Source: Scilla litardierei (lineage: Eukaryota; Streptophyta; Magnoliopsida; Asparagales; Asparagaceae). From it: a stretch of 64,000 bases of DNA. The notes under the pieces are model-generated. The model made no database searches and had not been told where the DNA came from. It saw nothing but the letters and a program-made list of their open reading frames with translations. Each line of letters opens with the position of its first letter. Position 1 is the stretch's first letter. Below are positions 9,738-21,305 of the stretch, in pieces. Position numbers and translations under genes: made by a program. The stretch spans positions 569,275,281 to 569,339,280 of the forward strand of contig CM061142.1 of NCBI GenBank assembly GCA_030789695.1, written 5' to 3'.

Positions 9738-11010
9738 TTTTCTGTATTTTTTGTATTTTTCATGTATTTTCATGTACATTACACATTTGTAACAAAAATA
9801 ACTAATTAATAGGTATAAACGAACAATAATAAAAATTGATGAGTCATATTTATGGCATCGTAATACAAAAGCTGAATAAAATACATCAAAAGATATAAAA
9901 ATGAAGAAAATAAATAAAAAGAAACAATTCTTGAAAACCGCCATGACCACCTGAGTATCCACCGGCATACGATTCTTGAAATATTTCTTATATGTGATAA
10001 TTTCACATCCCTTCAATTCAACGGTAAGCCTCCCGAATACCAGTAATACAATAAAAATGGCTAATATGATGCGTATAGATAATAGAATTATGTAAGCATG
10101 CAGTCTGTAGTTTGAATGAGGCGTGCACGTGGACATATGCAGTGCTTATGATACTGGCCTTTTCCATTAATCAGGTTAAAGACCAGTATCATAAGCACTG
10201 CATATGTCCACGTGCACGCCTCATTCCAACTACAGACTGACTGCTTACATAATTCTATTGTCTATACACTTCATAATGGCTGTTTGTACGGTATTACCGG
10301 GGTATTGGGGTGACTTGCCGTTGAAAATTTTCTTTTGAATTAAAGGAAAGGAGGATAATTACATAGAAGAAATATTTAAATACTCGGCATTTAAATGTGC
10401 CATCTCACCGGGCATGGCCTCGACTTGAAAATGGAACATGCAGACGCATTCAATTTGAAAAATCTCTGCATGACCATCTTTTGGTGCTTGGAAGCATGTC
10501 ATCACATCGATGGTTAACTTATAAACTTGTAATCCTGCAACGAGTTAACATGTAAAAAGTTGTAAGTAATTATGAAATATAGCTAACAAGTATGAAATAC
10601 ATCTAAAGTTTATGAAATACCTCTAAAGATCTACATGTATGTTTCGGGATTATTTGTATTTTCCGGTATTTTTCTGTATTTAGCAGTTATGAAATATAGG
10701 TAACAATTATGAAATACAGCTAAAGTTTATTATATACCTTTAATGATCTGCATGTATTTTTCGGTATTTTTCTGTATTTTTCGGCATTATTCTGTATTTT
10801 TTTGTATTTTCCATGTAATTTCATGTATTTTTCTGTTCACATTACTCTTTTGTAACGACAATTAACTAATTAATAGTTAGAAGAGAACAACAATAAAAAT
10901 TGACGAGCCATATATCTGAATTCATAATATAAAAGCTATACAAAATACATTAATAGATACAAAAATGAAGAAAATAAATCAAAAGATACAAAAATCTCAT
11001 TCGTAGTTCT
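9738..11010. repeat. Subterminal direct repeats in BED-hAT
   Basis: The block at about 9738-9930 (CATGTATTTTCATGTA, TTGTAACAAAAATAACTAAT, AAAATGAAGAAAATAAAT) recurs at about 10790-10990 with moderate divergence. Within 10560-10800 a unit of about 120 bp around TATGAAATACAGCTAAAG is also repeated. Just after the left copy, 9936-9985 matches the transposase tail region at 11893-11945 (CCGCCATGAC, GAGTATCCACCGG). This suggests an internal duplication or a deletion derivative. Confidence 0.6.
10074..10267. repeat. Near-perfect foldback hairpin (84-bp arms)
   Basis: The left arm at 10074-10157 and the right arm at 10183-10267 are inverted copies, with only a few mismatches and small gaps. They are separated by a 25-base loop. 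The core GTGCACGTGGACATATGCAG pairs with its complement in the other arm. It could be a foldback MITE or could yield small RNA if transcribed. It is intronic to ELP1, so it would be present in the pre-mRNA. Confidence 0.8.
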
Positions 11011-11116
11011 CATCATCTGGCTGTTGTGCATGGTAGTATGAAGGATATGAATACTGCATCTGTTCCGGGGCTAAAAAGATATCATCATGTTATCATATGC
11101 TGAGGGCCGGCTCTGC

Positions 11117-11770
11117 TAGGGGTGGCAAAATGAGCCCAACCTGACCCGATCCGACCCGAACCCGGCATCCTTAAGCGGGTATGGTATGTGCCAATCCGGG
11201 TTAAGTAGGATCCGGGTTGACCCGACCTGACCCTGATAAAATCCGGGTCGGGTATGGGTTTGGTATGTCAACCCGGATGACCCAAATTCGACCCGGTTTA
11301 CTTTCTTTATATATAAAAAAATTTATATAATGACTTCACTACACAGTTGCAAGGGGAGTTGTGCTTATACGATTTGAATAGGTGTCCTCTTCTTTAAGAG
11401 GTCTTGATTCAATTCCTTTTACATACAACTTTTTAGTTAATTTTATTATTTTCGTTAATAAAATAGTAACGTTAATTATACTTCCTTGCTGTCATCAGTG
11501 TGGTTAAAGCGATGAGCTGCTGGAAATTATGCAACACATAATAAATTGTCGATGACTCTTAATAAATAGCTGGATATTGAAAAAGGAGCAGTTGTGTATA
11601 AGTCAAATCTTAACACGACGGGTTAACCCGAACCCGACCCAGAAATTTTCTGGGTTACCCGAACCCGACCCGGATTCAATTCGGGTCGGGTTAGGGTTTA
11701 CCACTACCCGGGTCGGGTCAAATCTGACCCGACCCGAACCCGAACCCACCCGACCCGTTTGCTATCCCTA
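11117..11770. mobile_element. hAT MITE, 654 bp
   Basis: Ends are TAGGGGTGGCAAAATGAG and, inverted, TAGGGATAGCAAACGGG. The target duplication GGCTCTGC is exact at 11109-11116 and 11771-11778. The ends are full of GGGTCGGG/CCCGACCC short repeats, and the middle (11290-11610) is unrelated AT-rich DNA. It interrupts the tail of the BED-hAT transposase gene region. Confidence 0.9.
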
Positions 11771-11778
11771 GGCTCTGC

Positions 11779-14684
11779 TCGATGAAAGGCGTGTCATGAC
11801 TGCCTTGACTGCTGGACTGCTCAGTCACGTTCGGACTGTACCTGTATTGACTATCATAATCAGCATAGACATCAGAGTGTCTGTACGGTGCGCAATAACC
11901 GCCATGACTGCCTGAGTATCCACCGGAATACGATTCATGAATGGCAGGAATATCATAACCTCCATAATAATCAGAAGAACGTTGATACCCTTGATATTTA
12001 GAGTGTCTTCCGTAGGTATCGTCTCCCCGTTCTTCACTGTGGTGCTGCCTATCATGATCTCTATACCCATGCGAATGTTGTGTATCATAAGCATGGTCCT
12101 CACGTCTCACAGTAGGGCGAACGGATGCCGACGTACCACAACGTCCGTCTGTAGGACCTTGGTCATCGGGAGACGAAGCATCATCACAATCGTGTCGAGC
12201 CTGAGTGGCTGCCTTCTTTCGCTTGTACGTGATATTCGCTGGGACGTGACTTGGACGTGACTTGGACGTTCTGCTTCCACAAGCACCTCGTCCAACCAAG
12301 GATTGTCTCTGTCATCGAGCACACTGTCTTCTGTCTCACTGGTCCATTCCTATAATGGATCATCCTCGTAGAAAATCTGATCCAAATCGATCAGCTGGTG
12401 ATCGTCCTTCTCGCTCCTTCTCACATGTCACCCGCCTTTTAAGGTGTTCCATTGTTAGCATGTTCCTGGTCTTATTAGTGTGAATGAGTGAGAAGGTAGT
12501 CCAGTTTCGTTTACAGTTGGACGAAGAGACCGTTTGGCTCAATACACGCACAGTTAAGCGTGTAAGAGTTGGAGCTTGATCTATCCCAACGCTTATCCAC
12601 CATTGAGCTGCAAAAAGTTCCAGTGGTCAGGAAAGATGGATCGGTTTATGGGGAACATATAGAAATCTAAGATCCATATAGATATATGGAGTGACACTTG
12701 TTATTGTCATTTCCGCCTTAGCGGAGCCGAAATAACAAACTCTCATCTTATAGGCCTCCAGCTACAATTATCAATCATAATTTTAGAATGTGAATTACTA
12801 CATCGAATCATATATCAAATTAAATATATCGAATCATATATCAAAATAAAAATATCCGAATTTCATTTACCTCTATGTCAATGTCAATTTGCTTCGAGAT
12901 GTCTAGTACAAGCCTCTCGATCACGCGTCTGAGTCCAACCAGCACCTCGTCGGCATTTGTTGCATTGGAGGAGTACTGAAAACGAGGATCCAGAAAATAG
13001 CCTGCAGCATGAATATCTTGATGTAGCTGCTTATCCTATCTCTTGTCGATCATGTCCCACCATTTTCTGCATCCCTTACCAACATTCTTCCGAATTTTCT
13101 CTTTTACACGGTCCATGGCCTCGTAGAGATACCCCATCTCGGCCTTATCTCGCCGTCGACCATTCGAAGAACCTTCAACTGGGCTCAAATACGGCGATGA
13201 CATTAGAGATAGACTGCCAGAATTTATCGCCTTGAATCAGATCGTACACGTTGCCAACGGTCCTATCTTTTGGTTTAAGCATTGGAAAGTTATCGGACCC
13301 GTCCCTCGATGTGATCATTCTCTCAGGTCATCTCGATGCGCGTACAGAGAGTCCGAAGCAATGATGTGGGTCACAAATCTTTTTATCGCGGGCCTGATCA
13401 ACTCTTTTCCACTCGTCTCTCTTTTCATTAAGCTGAGCACCCATTCTTTGTTGTATATGAATTCTGTTACCATCTGACTTTGTGCGACGATATTTTTCAC
13501 TACTTCTTTTGCCATGTCAGAAAATATATAGTCGATACAATGCGCCGCACACAGGGTCCAATACAGATGCTGTCTCTTTCGCTTCAGTAGCGGCCCAGCT
13601 GACTTGTAGTTTGCCACGTTGTCGGTAACTACTTGGACTACTCTATGCTCCCCAATTGGTTCTACATATTTGTCCATAAGATCAAATATCTACGGACCGT
13701 TCTGGAATTAGTCGGTTGCATTCCCAGAGTCCAGGAACACTGTCACGTGGGTCGAATACACAAGGAAGTTAATAATCTTCCTTCTGTTTTGTGTTGTCCA
13801 GCCATCGCACATCAGTGTGCAACCGTACTCATCCCACTGAATATGAAAAGTTTCTACATAATTTTTGATCTTTTCATACTCCACGTCCAAGTATGTGTGT
13901 GCCAGCTCCCAAGCAGTGGGTGGAGCAACGCCACGTCTCAATTCCCCAATAGCATTTACCATGGGCATGTAATATGGGCTATTGGTCACATTGTATGTGA
14001 TGTGGTTGAAGTAGAAAGATTTGGCCATAGCTCGGCCACAGGCCTTGGCATTCTTCATGAAGGTATTCTTTATGGTTGACTGGGGTTTACCCTTCTTCGT
14101 TAGAGAAAAAGGGTCGGCATCGGGTTTGAGAGCACCGTTTGGTCTACCGGTTGGCTCAACATCGCGAGCAGAACTGCACCTGAACATACCGGCCATTCGT
14201 CCGGCACGACTACCCGATCTGGCTAGCCCAAAGGCCCCAGACCCAGACGATACTGCTCACATCCATCTGCCCTCATTTCTAATCTCTTCTTCGGCAAGTT
14301 CTTGCCTACTTCTAAGAGCTCTTCTAAGGTCTCTTGCCTCCTCGGTGTCATCCTCATACTCATCTGAGTCATTTGATATTTCCTCCGTATGCTTTTGCCC
14401 TTATCTCCTCCTCGATCATCTTCTTCTCAAATCTGGCCTGTACCCTTTCGTTCTTCTTCTGAAATATGTGTGCTCTCATCTCTTCACGCACTTCTTTCGG
14501 TGCCTAAGAGGCATGTCTGCACATCCCCGGTAATTCCCGTCAAGCCTTCCTTAAGGCGAGACACGCCTCCATGCATTTCTATCCAGCAATAGTTGCACAT
14601 TACTTGTCTATAGTTATCTGCAATCATTTTACAATGAGGCCACCCAATATCCACCGTCTTCTCCTTTGGAGTTCTTCGAGACAT
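11779..14684 (-). pseudogene. BED-finger hAT transposase, broken
   Basis: hAT transposases cut out and reinsert their element. On the - strand the order is as follows. The start is an M at 14684, with a BED zinc finger (VMCNYCW, GGVSRLKEG) that looks shortened. Next are an acidic linker with frameshifts near 14200-14480 and a DUF659-like block at 13708-14196 (MCDGWTTQNRRKIINFLVYS). A core block lies at 13315-13677 (VTDNVANYKSAGPLL, YWTLCAAHCIDYI, FIYNKEWVLSLM). Pieces resembling QLHQDIHAAGYFLDPRFQY occur near 12960-13040. The hAT dimerisation block is at about 12400-12560 (VLSQTVSSSNCKRNWTTF). The tail at 11780-12299 is rich in G, Y and S. The gene needs several frame changes, so it is dead or contains introns plus mutations. 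Confidence 0.8.
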
Positions 14685-14709
14685 TTTAATTACTGCAACA
14701 TATAACACG

Positions 14710-15427
14710 GGAATAATTGTAAGTAAAAACTTATTGGGAAGTTAAAATTATTATCACACAACAATTTATGTTTCATAATAATTTAATTTATTAATGGCTA
14801 CCCTAATCAGGTATTTGGAATCTGAACAATTATCACATAATTAACTTACAACATAACCGCATTAATCGAACAATAATTATCACATAAGTATCACATATCT
14901 AATCTAAATTATCACATAATAAAAGAGATCTATTTTTAAAAAATGCAAACATTTATAGTGCAAAAATAAATACTAAGAATTTTAACATTTATAGACATTT
15001 TCACTTTTTTTCTAGCCATTTTCAATAGAAAATTTCACATTTTAAGTATTTATTAGTATTTCATACTAGTATTTTATGAAAATTTTCATATATTTAAGTT
15101 TCATATATTTTTACTAAACAGTTTCAAATTTTTTAGTATGTTAAAGAATTTTTCTACCATCTGTTCACTATAGATTTTCAAATTTTTTAGTATTTAGTAG
15201 TATTTTACTATTTAGTAGTAGACCGTGGTAAACAGTACTGTATAAGTATCAAAAATATTGTATAAGTATCGGTATCAGTTTACTATAAAATTTCTTATAG
15301 CTAGTAACTATTAAATATATGAAATTTTTTAGTTCTACTTATATAATTTGTTAAAATTATTAGTATTATTAGTATTTATTTAGTATAAAGTATGTAGCAT
15401 TTATTAGTATTTTACTTTGTTAAATAA
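14710..15427. other. AT-rich DNA with TAGTATTT-type low-complexity repeats
   Basis: Dominated by loose repeats of TTTTAGTATT and TTTACTA. The same texture returns at 19143-19900 on the far side of the Helitron cluster, which suggests the cluster was inserted into one such stretch. Confidence 0.5.
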
Positions 15428-16411
15428 TCTATTATATAGTTGACAACTTTTTTGAATTCTAGGGCTGACTAGGACAAGATAAAGAGTGGCTGAGATTTGA
15501 TCTTGGTAAAACAATGGTTGAGATTGGATTTTGTGAAAATTTTAGATGGAAAACTTAAATTTTGGGGGAGGAAAAGTGTCTTGAAAACCAAAACTTTGAA
15601 ATTAAAAATTGGGAAAGATTGTGGAGATTAAATTTTGGGTGGGAAAGTGTCTTGTGAACCAAAACTTTGAAATTAAAAGTGTATTGGGAAAGATTGTGGA
15701 GATTAAATTTTGGGTGGAAAAGTGTCTTGGGAATTTTGGGGGAAAAGTGTCATGGGAACCAAAATTTTAAAATTAAAAGTGTCTTATGAAAAATTGTGGA
15801 GAAACGTGATCCATTAAACTAAACAAAGTAAAAAATTAGCGTAAAAAAATACAGCGGAATAACAAACTAGCTAAAAAAATTTAAGTTAATATCGTCACCG
15901 AAAAATACCCTGAGGTATGTTGTTCCGCGCCAAAGGCACCTCCGCCGAATTTGTTGTTCCGCGTTAAAGGCGCTTGCGCCGAATTTGTTGTTTCTTGTCG
16001 AAAGCGCTCGCGCGTTGTTCCGCGCCAACAAACGGTGCCAGCGCAATCTTTTTACGCGAATTTGTTGTTCCGCGCCAAAGGTGCCTGCACCGAATTTGCT
16101 GTTCCGCATCGTAGGCGCTCGCGCCGAATTTTTTTGTTCCGCACCGAAGGCGCTCGCGCGGTGTTCCACGCCGAATGCACCCACGTCGAATTTGTTGTTT
16201 CGCGCTAAAGGCTCCCGCGCCGAATTTGTTCCACGCCGAAGGCACCCACGCCGTATTTGTTGTTCTGCACCGAAGGCGTTCGTGCCGCCAAAATTTTTTA
16301 CGCTAATTTGTTCTTTTAAATTTTAGCTGTGGACATAATTTTTTGGGGAACAAAGATTTCGGAGGGGAAAATTTTAAATGAACCGTGCCCGCGGGCACGG
16401 TTTATGACTAG
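15428..16411 (+). mobile_element. Helitron, first of the cluster
   Basis: Starts A|TCTATTATATAGTTGACAAC and ends with the hairpin GTGCCCGCGGGCAC (16385-16398), then GGTTTATGA and CTAG (16408-16411). A 5' TC and a 3' hairpin plus CTAG are the Helitron signature. The inside carries short GC-rich tandem units (TTGTTGTTCCGCGCC, GAAGGCGC) at 15915-16280. There is no Rep/helicase gene, so it is non-autonomous. The base after CTAG is C rather than the expected T. Confidence 0.75.
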
Positions 16412-19142
16412 CCAATATTACATTTGATGACTGTTTTTGAATTCTAGGGCTGACTAGGACAAGATAACGAGTGGCTGGGATTTGATCTTCGAAAATGGAA
16501 GGTTGAAATGAAGCTGTGAAACCATGAATGTGAGTTTTGAAATTTGGTCCACCTTTGAAATGAAGGGAGCTTTGAAACCATGAATGTGAGTTTTGAAATT
16601 TGGTCCACCTTTGAAAGAAGACAGTGAACCACTTTCGCGTCGAAGGCGCCCGTGAAAATTTTTTACGCTAATTTGTTGTTCCGCGACGAATGCGCCCGCA
16701 AAAAAAATTTTGTTGTTCCGCGCCGAAAGCGCCCGTGTCGAATTTGTTGTTCTACGCGAATTTGTTGATTCGCGTCGAAGACACCCGAGCCGAATTTGTT
16801 GTTTCGCGCCAAAGGCGCTCGTGCCGCTAAATATTTTTAAACTAATTTGTTCTTTTACATTTTAATAATTTTTGGGAACAAAGATTTTGCGGGGGAAAAT
16901 CTTAAATGAACCGTGCCCACGGGCACAAGGCTTTTTACGCTAATTTGTTGTTCCACGCCGAAGGCGTCCGTGCCGAAAGCATCCGTGCCAAATTTGTTGT
17001 TCCGTGTCGAAGGCGCCTGCGTCGAATTTGTTGTTCCGCACCGAAGGCGCCCGTGCCGCTAAATATTTTAACGCTAATTTGTTCTTTTAAATTTTAATAT
17101 TTTTTGGGGATCAAAGATTTCACGGGGGGAATCTTAAATGAATAGTGCCTGCGGGCACTGGTTTTTTACACTAATTTGTTGTTCTGCGCCGCCCGCGCTG
17201 AATTTGTTGTTTTTCACTAATTTGTTGTTCCGCGCCGAAGGTGCCAGTGCCGAAATTGTTGTTCCGTGTCGAAGGGGCATGCACCGAATTTGTTGTTCCG
17301 CGCCGAAGGTGCCCGTACCGAAATTGTTGTTTCGTGTCGAAGGGGCAAGCACCGAATTTGTTGTTCTGCGCCGAAGGCGCCCACGCCGAATGCACCCGTG
17401 CTGCTAAATATTTTTACGCTAATTTGTTCTTTTAAATTTTAATAATTATTTGGAAAACAAAGATTTCGCGGGGGAAAATCTTAAATGAACCGTGCCCGTG
17501 GGCACAGGGTTTTTACACCAATTTGTTGTCCTGCGTCAAAGGCACCCGAGCCGAATTTGTTGTTTCATGTCGAAGGCGCATGCGTCAAATTTGTTGTTCC
17601 GCGTCGAAGGCGTCCGTGCCGCTAAATATTTTTATGCTAATTTGTTCTTTTAAATTTTAATAATTTTTGAGGAACAAAGATTTCGCGGTGGAAAATCTTA
17701 AATGAACCGTGTCCGCGGGCACAGGCTATGACTTCTACTATACAGTTGATATCATTTTTTGAATTCTAGGAACTCACTAGGACAAGATAAAGAGTTGTTG
17801 GGATTTGATCTTTGAAAATGGAATCTATTATATCTATTATACATTTGACAACTTTTTTGAATTATAGTGCTTTCTAGGACAAGATAAAGAGTGGCTGGGA
17901 TTTGAGCTTGGAAAATGGAAGGTTGAGATGAAGCTTTGAAACCATGAATGTGAGCTTTGAAATTTGGTCCAGCTTTGAAATTTGGTCCAAGTTTGAAATG
18001 AATGGAGCTTTGAAACCATGAATGTGAGCTTTGAAATTTGGTCCAGTTTGAAATTTGGTCCAGCTTTGAAGGCAGCCAGTGAACTAGTTTCGCGCCAAAG
18101 GCGCACGCGAAATTTTTTTACGCTAATTTGTTGTTCTGCGCCGAATGCGCCCGTAAATTTTTTGTTGTTCTGCGCCAAATTTGTTGTTCTACGCGAATTT
18201 ATTGTTCCGCGCGGAAGGTGCCCGCGCTGAATTTGTTCTTTCGCACCTAAAGGCGCTCGTGCCCTTAAATATTTTTACGCTAAAGTGTTCTTTTAAATTT
18301 TAATAATTTTTTTGGAAGCAAAGATTTCGCAGGGAAAACTCTTAAATGAACCGTGCCCGCGGGCACGGTTTTTTACGCTAATTTGTTGTTAAGCGCCGAA
18401 TTTGTTGTTCTACGCTAATTTGTTGTTTCGCGCCAAAGGCGCCCGTGCCGAATTTGTTGTTCCGCGCCAAATTTGATGTTCCGTGTCGAAGGCGCTTGCG
18501 TCGAATTTGTTGTTTCGCGTCGAAGGCGTCCGTGCCGCTAAATATTTTTACGCTAATTTGTTCTTTTAAATTTTAATTTTTTTGGGAACAAAGAGTTCAC
18601 AGGGAAAAATCTTAAATGAACTATGCCCGAGGGCACGTGTTTTTGTTATGCTAATTTGTTGTTCCACGCCGAATTTGTTGTTCCGTGCCGAAGGCGCCGG
18701 TGCCGAATTTGTTGTTCCGCGTCGTATTTGTTGTTTCGTGTCGAATGTGCTTATGTCAAATTTGTTGTTCCACGCCAAAGGTGCCAACGTCGAAGGCGCT
18801 TGTGCCGCTAAATATTTTTACGCTAATTTGTTGTTCTTTTAAATTTTAATATTTTTTTGGGGAACAAAGATTTTACGGGAGAAAATCTTAAATGAACCGT
18901 GTCCACGAGCATGTGTTTTTTACGTCAATTTGTTTTTCCGCGTCAAAGGCGCCCGCGCCAAATTTGTTGTTCCGTGTCTAAGGTGCATGTGCCGAATTTG
19001 TTGTTCCACACCGAAGGTGCCCATGCCGCTAAATATTTTTACGCTAATTTGTGATTCTTTTAAATTTTAATAATTTTTTGGAGAACAAAGATTTCGCGAG
19101 GGAAAATCTTAAATGAACCGTGCCCGCGAGCATGGGTTATGA
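15428..19142 (+). repeat. Cluster of Helitrons with tandemly repeated 3' termini
   Basis: The 3'-end block (TTAAATTTTAATAATTTTTGG, ACAAAGATTTCGCGGGGGAAA, CTTAAATGAACC and a 14-bp GC hairpin) recurs at least nine times. Hairpins lie near 16385, 16913, 17145, 17492, 17709, 18353, 18623, 18899 and 19119. Between them run units of about 30-40 bp around AATTTGTTGTTCCGCGCCGA. Helitron-like 5' starts occur near 15428, 17745 (TCTACTATACAG) and 17826 (TCTATTATATC). The last hairpin ends ATGATAAG, a decayed CTAG. All open frames in this interval are products of the repeats. Confidence 0.75.
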
Positions 19143-19989
19143 TAAGTGCTTATATAATTTGTGAAATTTTTTATATCTATATTATTTTTGAATAGATAAT
19201 GTTTTTTTGATAGAACTTACAGTGTAATAGATACTAGATAGTGTATTTTCACTATTTTAAGTATTTTTAGCATTTCTAGTATTTTTTACTCTTTTCAGTA
19301 TTTTTATAGTATTTCAAAATTCAAAGTATTTATATATTTTAGTATTTCCAAGTTTCTAACATCTTTTTACTGGACATTTGTACAAGTTCTAACATTAGTT
19401 TTACTAGAAAATTTTAGTATTTTTAGTATTTCATATTTACTATTATTTTTAATTTTTTAAAACCTTTCTAGTACTTCTACATGTTTACTATGTTTACTAT
19501 TTTTAGTATTTTGTAGTATTTCTATTGTTTTTTATAACCCATTTTAAATAAGTTCTAACATATTTTTCTAGAAATTTTAGTATTAGTATTTCATATTTAC
19601 TATTATTTTTTACTGAAACCTTTCTAGTACTTATATAAGTTTAGTATTTTTATTATTTTTACTAGTATTTCATATTTACCAGTATTTTTAGTATTTTAGT
19701 TTCTAGTACTCATATAATTTTAGTATTTTAGTATTTTCATTATTTCTTTAGTATTTTTTAATATTTCTATAATATTTGAACCCCTTTTTAATCATTTCTA
19801 ACATCTTTTTATTAAGAAATTTTAGTGTAAACTAGAAAATACTTAAATACTTATATAATTTATTAAATAATAATTTCTAAATTTTTTTCTTTAAAATATA
19901 ATCTATAGTAATTTGTAATAGATAAAATATTATGCAAGAAATTATAGTGTAATAAGTAGTATATTTTGAGTATAATAAAATATTTATAC
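19143..19989. other. AT-rich low-complexity DNA
   Basis: Loose TAGTATTTTTAGTATTT repeats. No gene signal. Confidence 0.5.
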
Positions 19990-20107
19990 GGTGGCCAAGT
20001 ACATTACATATTTTCCTAAACATACACTCTCTTATTTTATACAAATGGCAAAATTGTAAATATAAATGATTATGTTTAGAAACATGATAAATGTGAATAG
20101 CATCACC
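19990..20107. mobile_element. Foldback MITE, copy 1
   Basis: Arms around ACATTACATATTTTCCTAAACA and its inverted partner TGTTTAGAAACATGATAAATGTG, with GGTG/CACC at the ends. It is related to the MITE at 32476-32612. Confidence 0.55.
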
Positions 20108-20326
20108 CACTACCGGTCATTAATGATTTTCGCCTTAAATTTCGACTTATTTATGATATTGCATTTTATGTATTTTGCATCGGTTAATTGAGTGGTATAC
20201 TTGTAATTAAATGTAATATGATCAGCAATTATGTAGTGACCGCACTAAACTCAGGCTACAAAAACCACTCATATTGTTTCAATTATTTACGATCGTACTA
20301 TTCATTTTATTCTTACGGTTTATAGT

Positions 20327-20456
20327 GTGATGGCAAACTTGTAAATACATTTGATGTTTTGAACAAATTAAAGGGCGACCAGTAGCTGGCGCTGTCGCTG
20401 CCGGTCGCCCTTTAATTTGCTCAAAATCTCACACGTATTTACAAGTTTTCCATCAC
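20327..20456. repeat. Foldback hairpin, about 52-bp arms
   Basis: GTGATGGCAAACTTGTAAATA at the left is inverted as TATTTACAAGTTTTCCATCAC at the right. The inner arms, AAATTAAAGGGCGACC and GGTCGCCCTTTAATTT, pair perfectly around a short GC-rich loop. It shares the TTTACAAGTTTGCCAT motif with the MITE at 32476. Confidence 0.75.
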
Positions 20457-21194
20457 GTTCATTTCTGTGTTTTAAATAGGATGGCATTATTGTAATTAAC
20501 GGACATTTTGTGGTCAAAGTTGTAGACGAGATAATTTTCATTATAATAGGCTAACCTCGTCGATCTGCGTCGAAATTTCGAAATTTCCTTCGAAAATTTT
20601 CTTTCCCCCGATGGCGACGTAGCTGTCTCTCGCTTTCGACTTCCCCTGCATTGAATCACCAAGCTCCGACGAAATCACAAGCTCCTACGAAATCTCCAAG
20701 CGCCGGCGAGTCTCTCTTCCTTCGATTTAGGGCAAGGAGACGGCGACAGGCTTCAGCGCCACCTCTAGTGCACAACGACGGCGAAGACGATGGCTAAGGG
20801 CGAAAGGTTAGGGCACAACGACGGCGAAGGCGTAAGCTTGGGCAAGGCGATGGCTAGGGCGAGAGAGATAAGTTTTTTTGTTTGGATTTAGTTTATATTG
20901 ATGCTTGCCGTGGATTTCTATTCCTCTTTCCCTCTTACCCTCTTCCCCTTTATATGAATTTTTGATTTTTCCGAGTTTCGACTGCTCATTCACGAGGGAC
21001 ACTATGCATTCACGGAGCTTCATTGATTTTGTTCATTCACGGGGTCATTATGCATTCACGAGGGTTTATATTTTTGTCATCTTCATGTTCAATCACGGGG
21101 CTTCACTGTTTGTTAACTTTGTTTGCCTGTCACCTTCGTTCCTCTATTTTTTTTCAAGTTTTGTCTTCTTCCATCATCAGAACTGTTTTCTGAT
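20457..21194. other. Right flank of BED-hAT, GC-richer, no recognised gene
   Basis: 20560-20870 is more GC-rich, with repeated CGACGAAATC, AAGCTCC and CACAACGACGGCGAAG. It resembles a promoter or leader region upstream of the - strand transposase, but no product is recognisable. Confidence 0.4.
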
Positions 21195-21287
21195 CACCTA
21201 GTGTTGACGGAACCCTAGGGTTCCGCCCGAAACCGATTCATATACCCCTGTATCGGATCGGTATAGGGCGGTATCGGTCCGATACGG

Positions 21288-21305
21288 CCGATACCTCAAT
21301 CCTTG
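21288..21305 (-). repeat. Right terminal inverted repeat of BED-hAT
   Basis: CCGATACCTCAATCCTTG on the + strand, followed directly by the second GGTAAAAC. Confidence 0.85.

Larger units (their letters stand above)
9576..21305 (-). mobile_element. 11.7-kb BED-type hAT transposon with perfect 8-bp target duplication
   Basis: It is flanked by GGTAAAAC at 9568-9575 and 21306-21313, an exact 8-bp duplication as hAT elements make. The ends are imperfect inverted repeats: CAAGGTTTTAGGTATCGG at the left, and CAAGGATTGAGGTATCGG on the - strand at the right. The subterminal regions are rich in GGTATCGGTTTCGG-like repeats. A broken transposase gene with BED finger, DUF659-like and dimerisation segments lies on the - strand (about 11790-14684). 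At 11,730 bp it is long for a hAT element. Nested insertions (hAT MITE, foldbacks, Helitron cluster) account for much of the excess. Confidence 0.88.

Noticed and set aside
15951..17435. Several 60-115-codon frames (Cys/Ser/Ala-rich) on both strands
   Set aside because: They are translations of the tandem units in different frames.
15915..18830. GC-rich units around GAAGGCGCC as possible CRISPR or regulatory operators
   Set aside because: Spacing and units vary continuously, the setting is eukaryotic, and Helitron ends explain the block.
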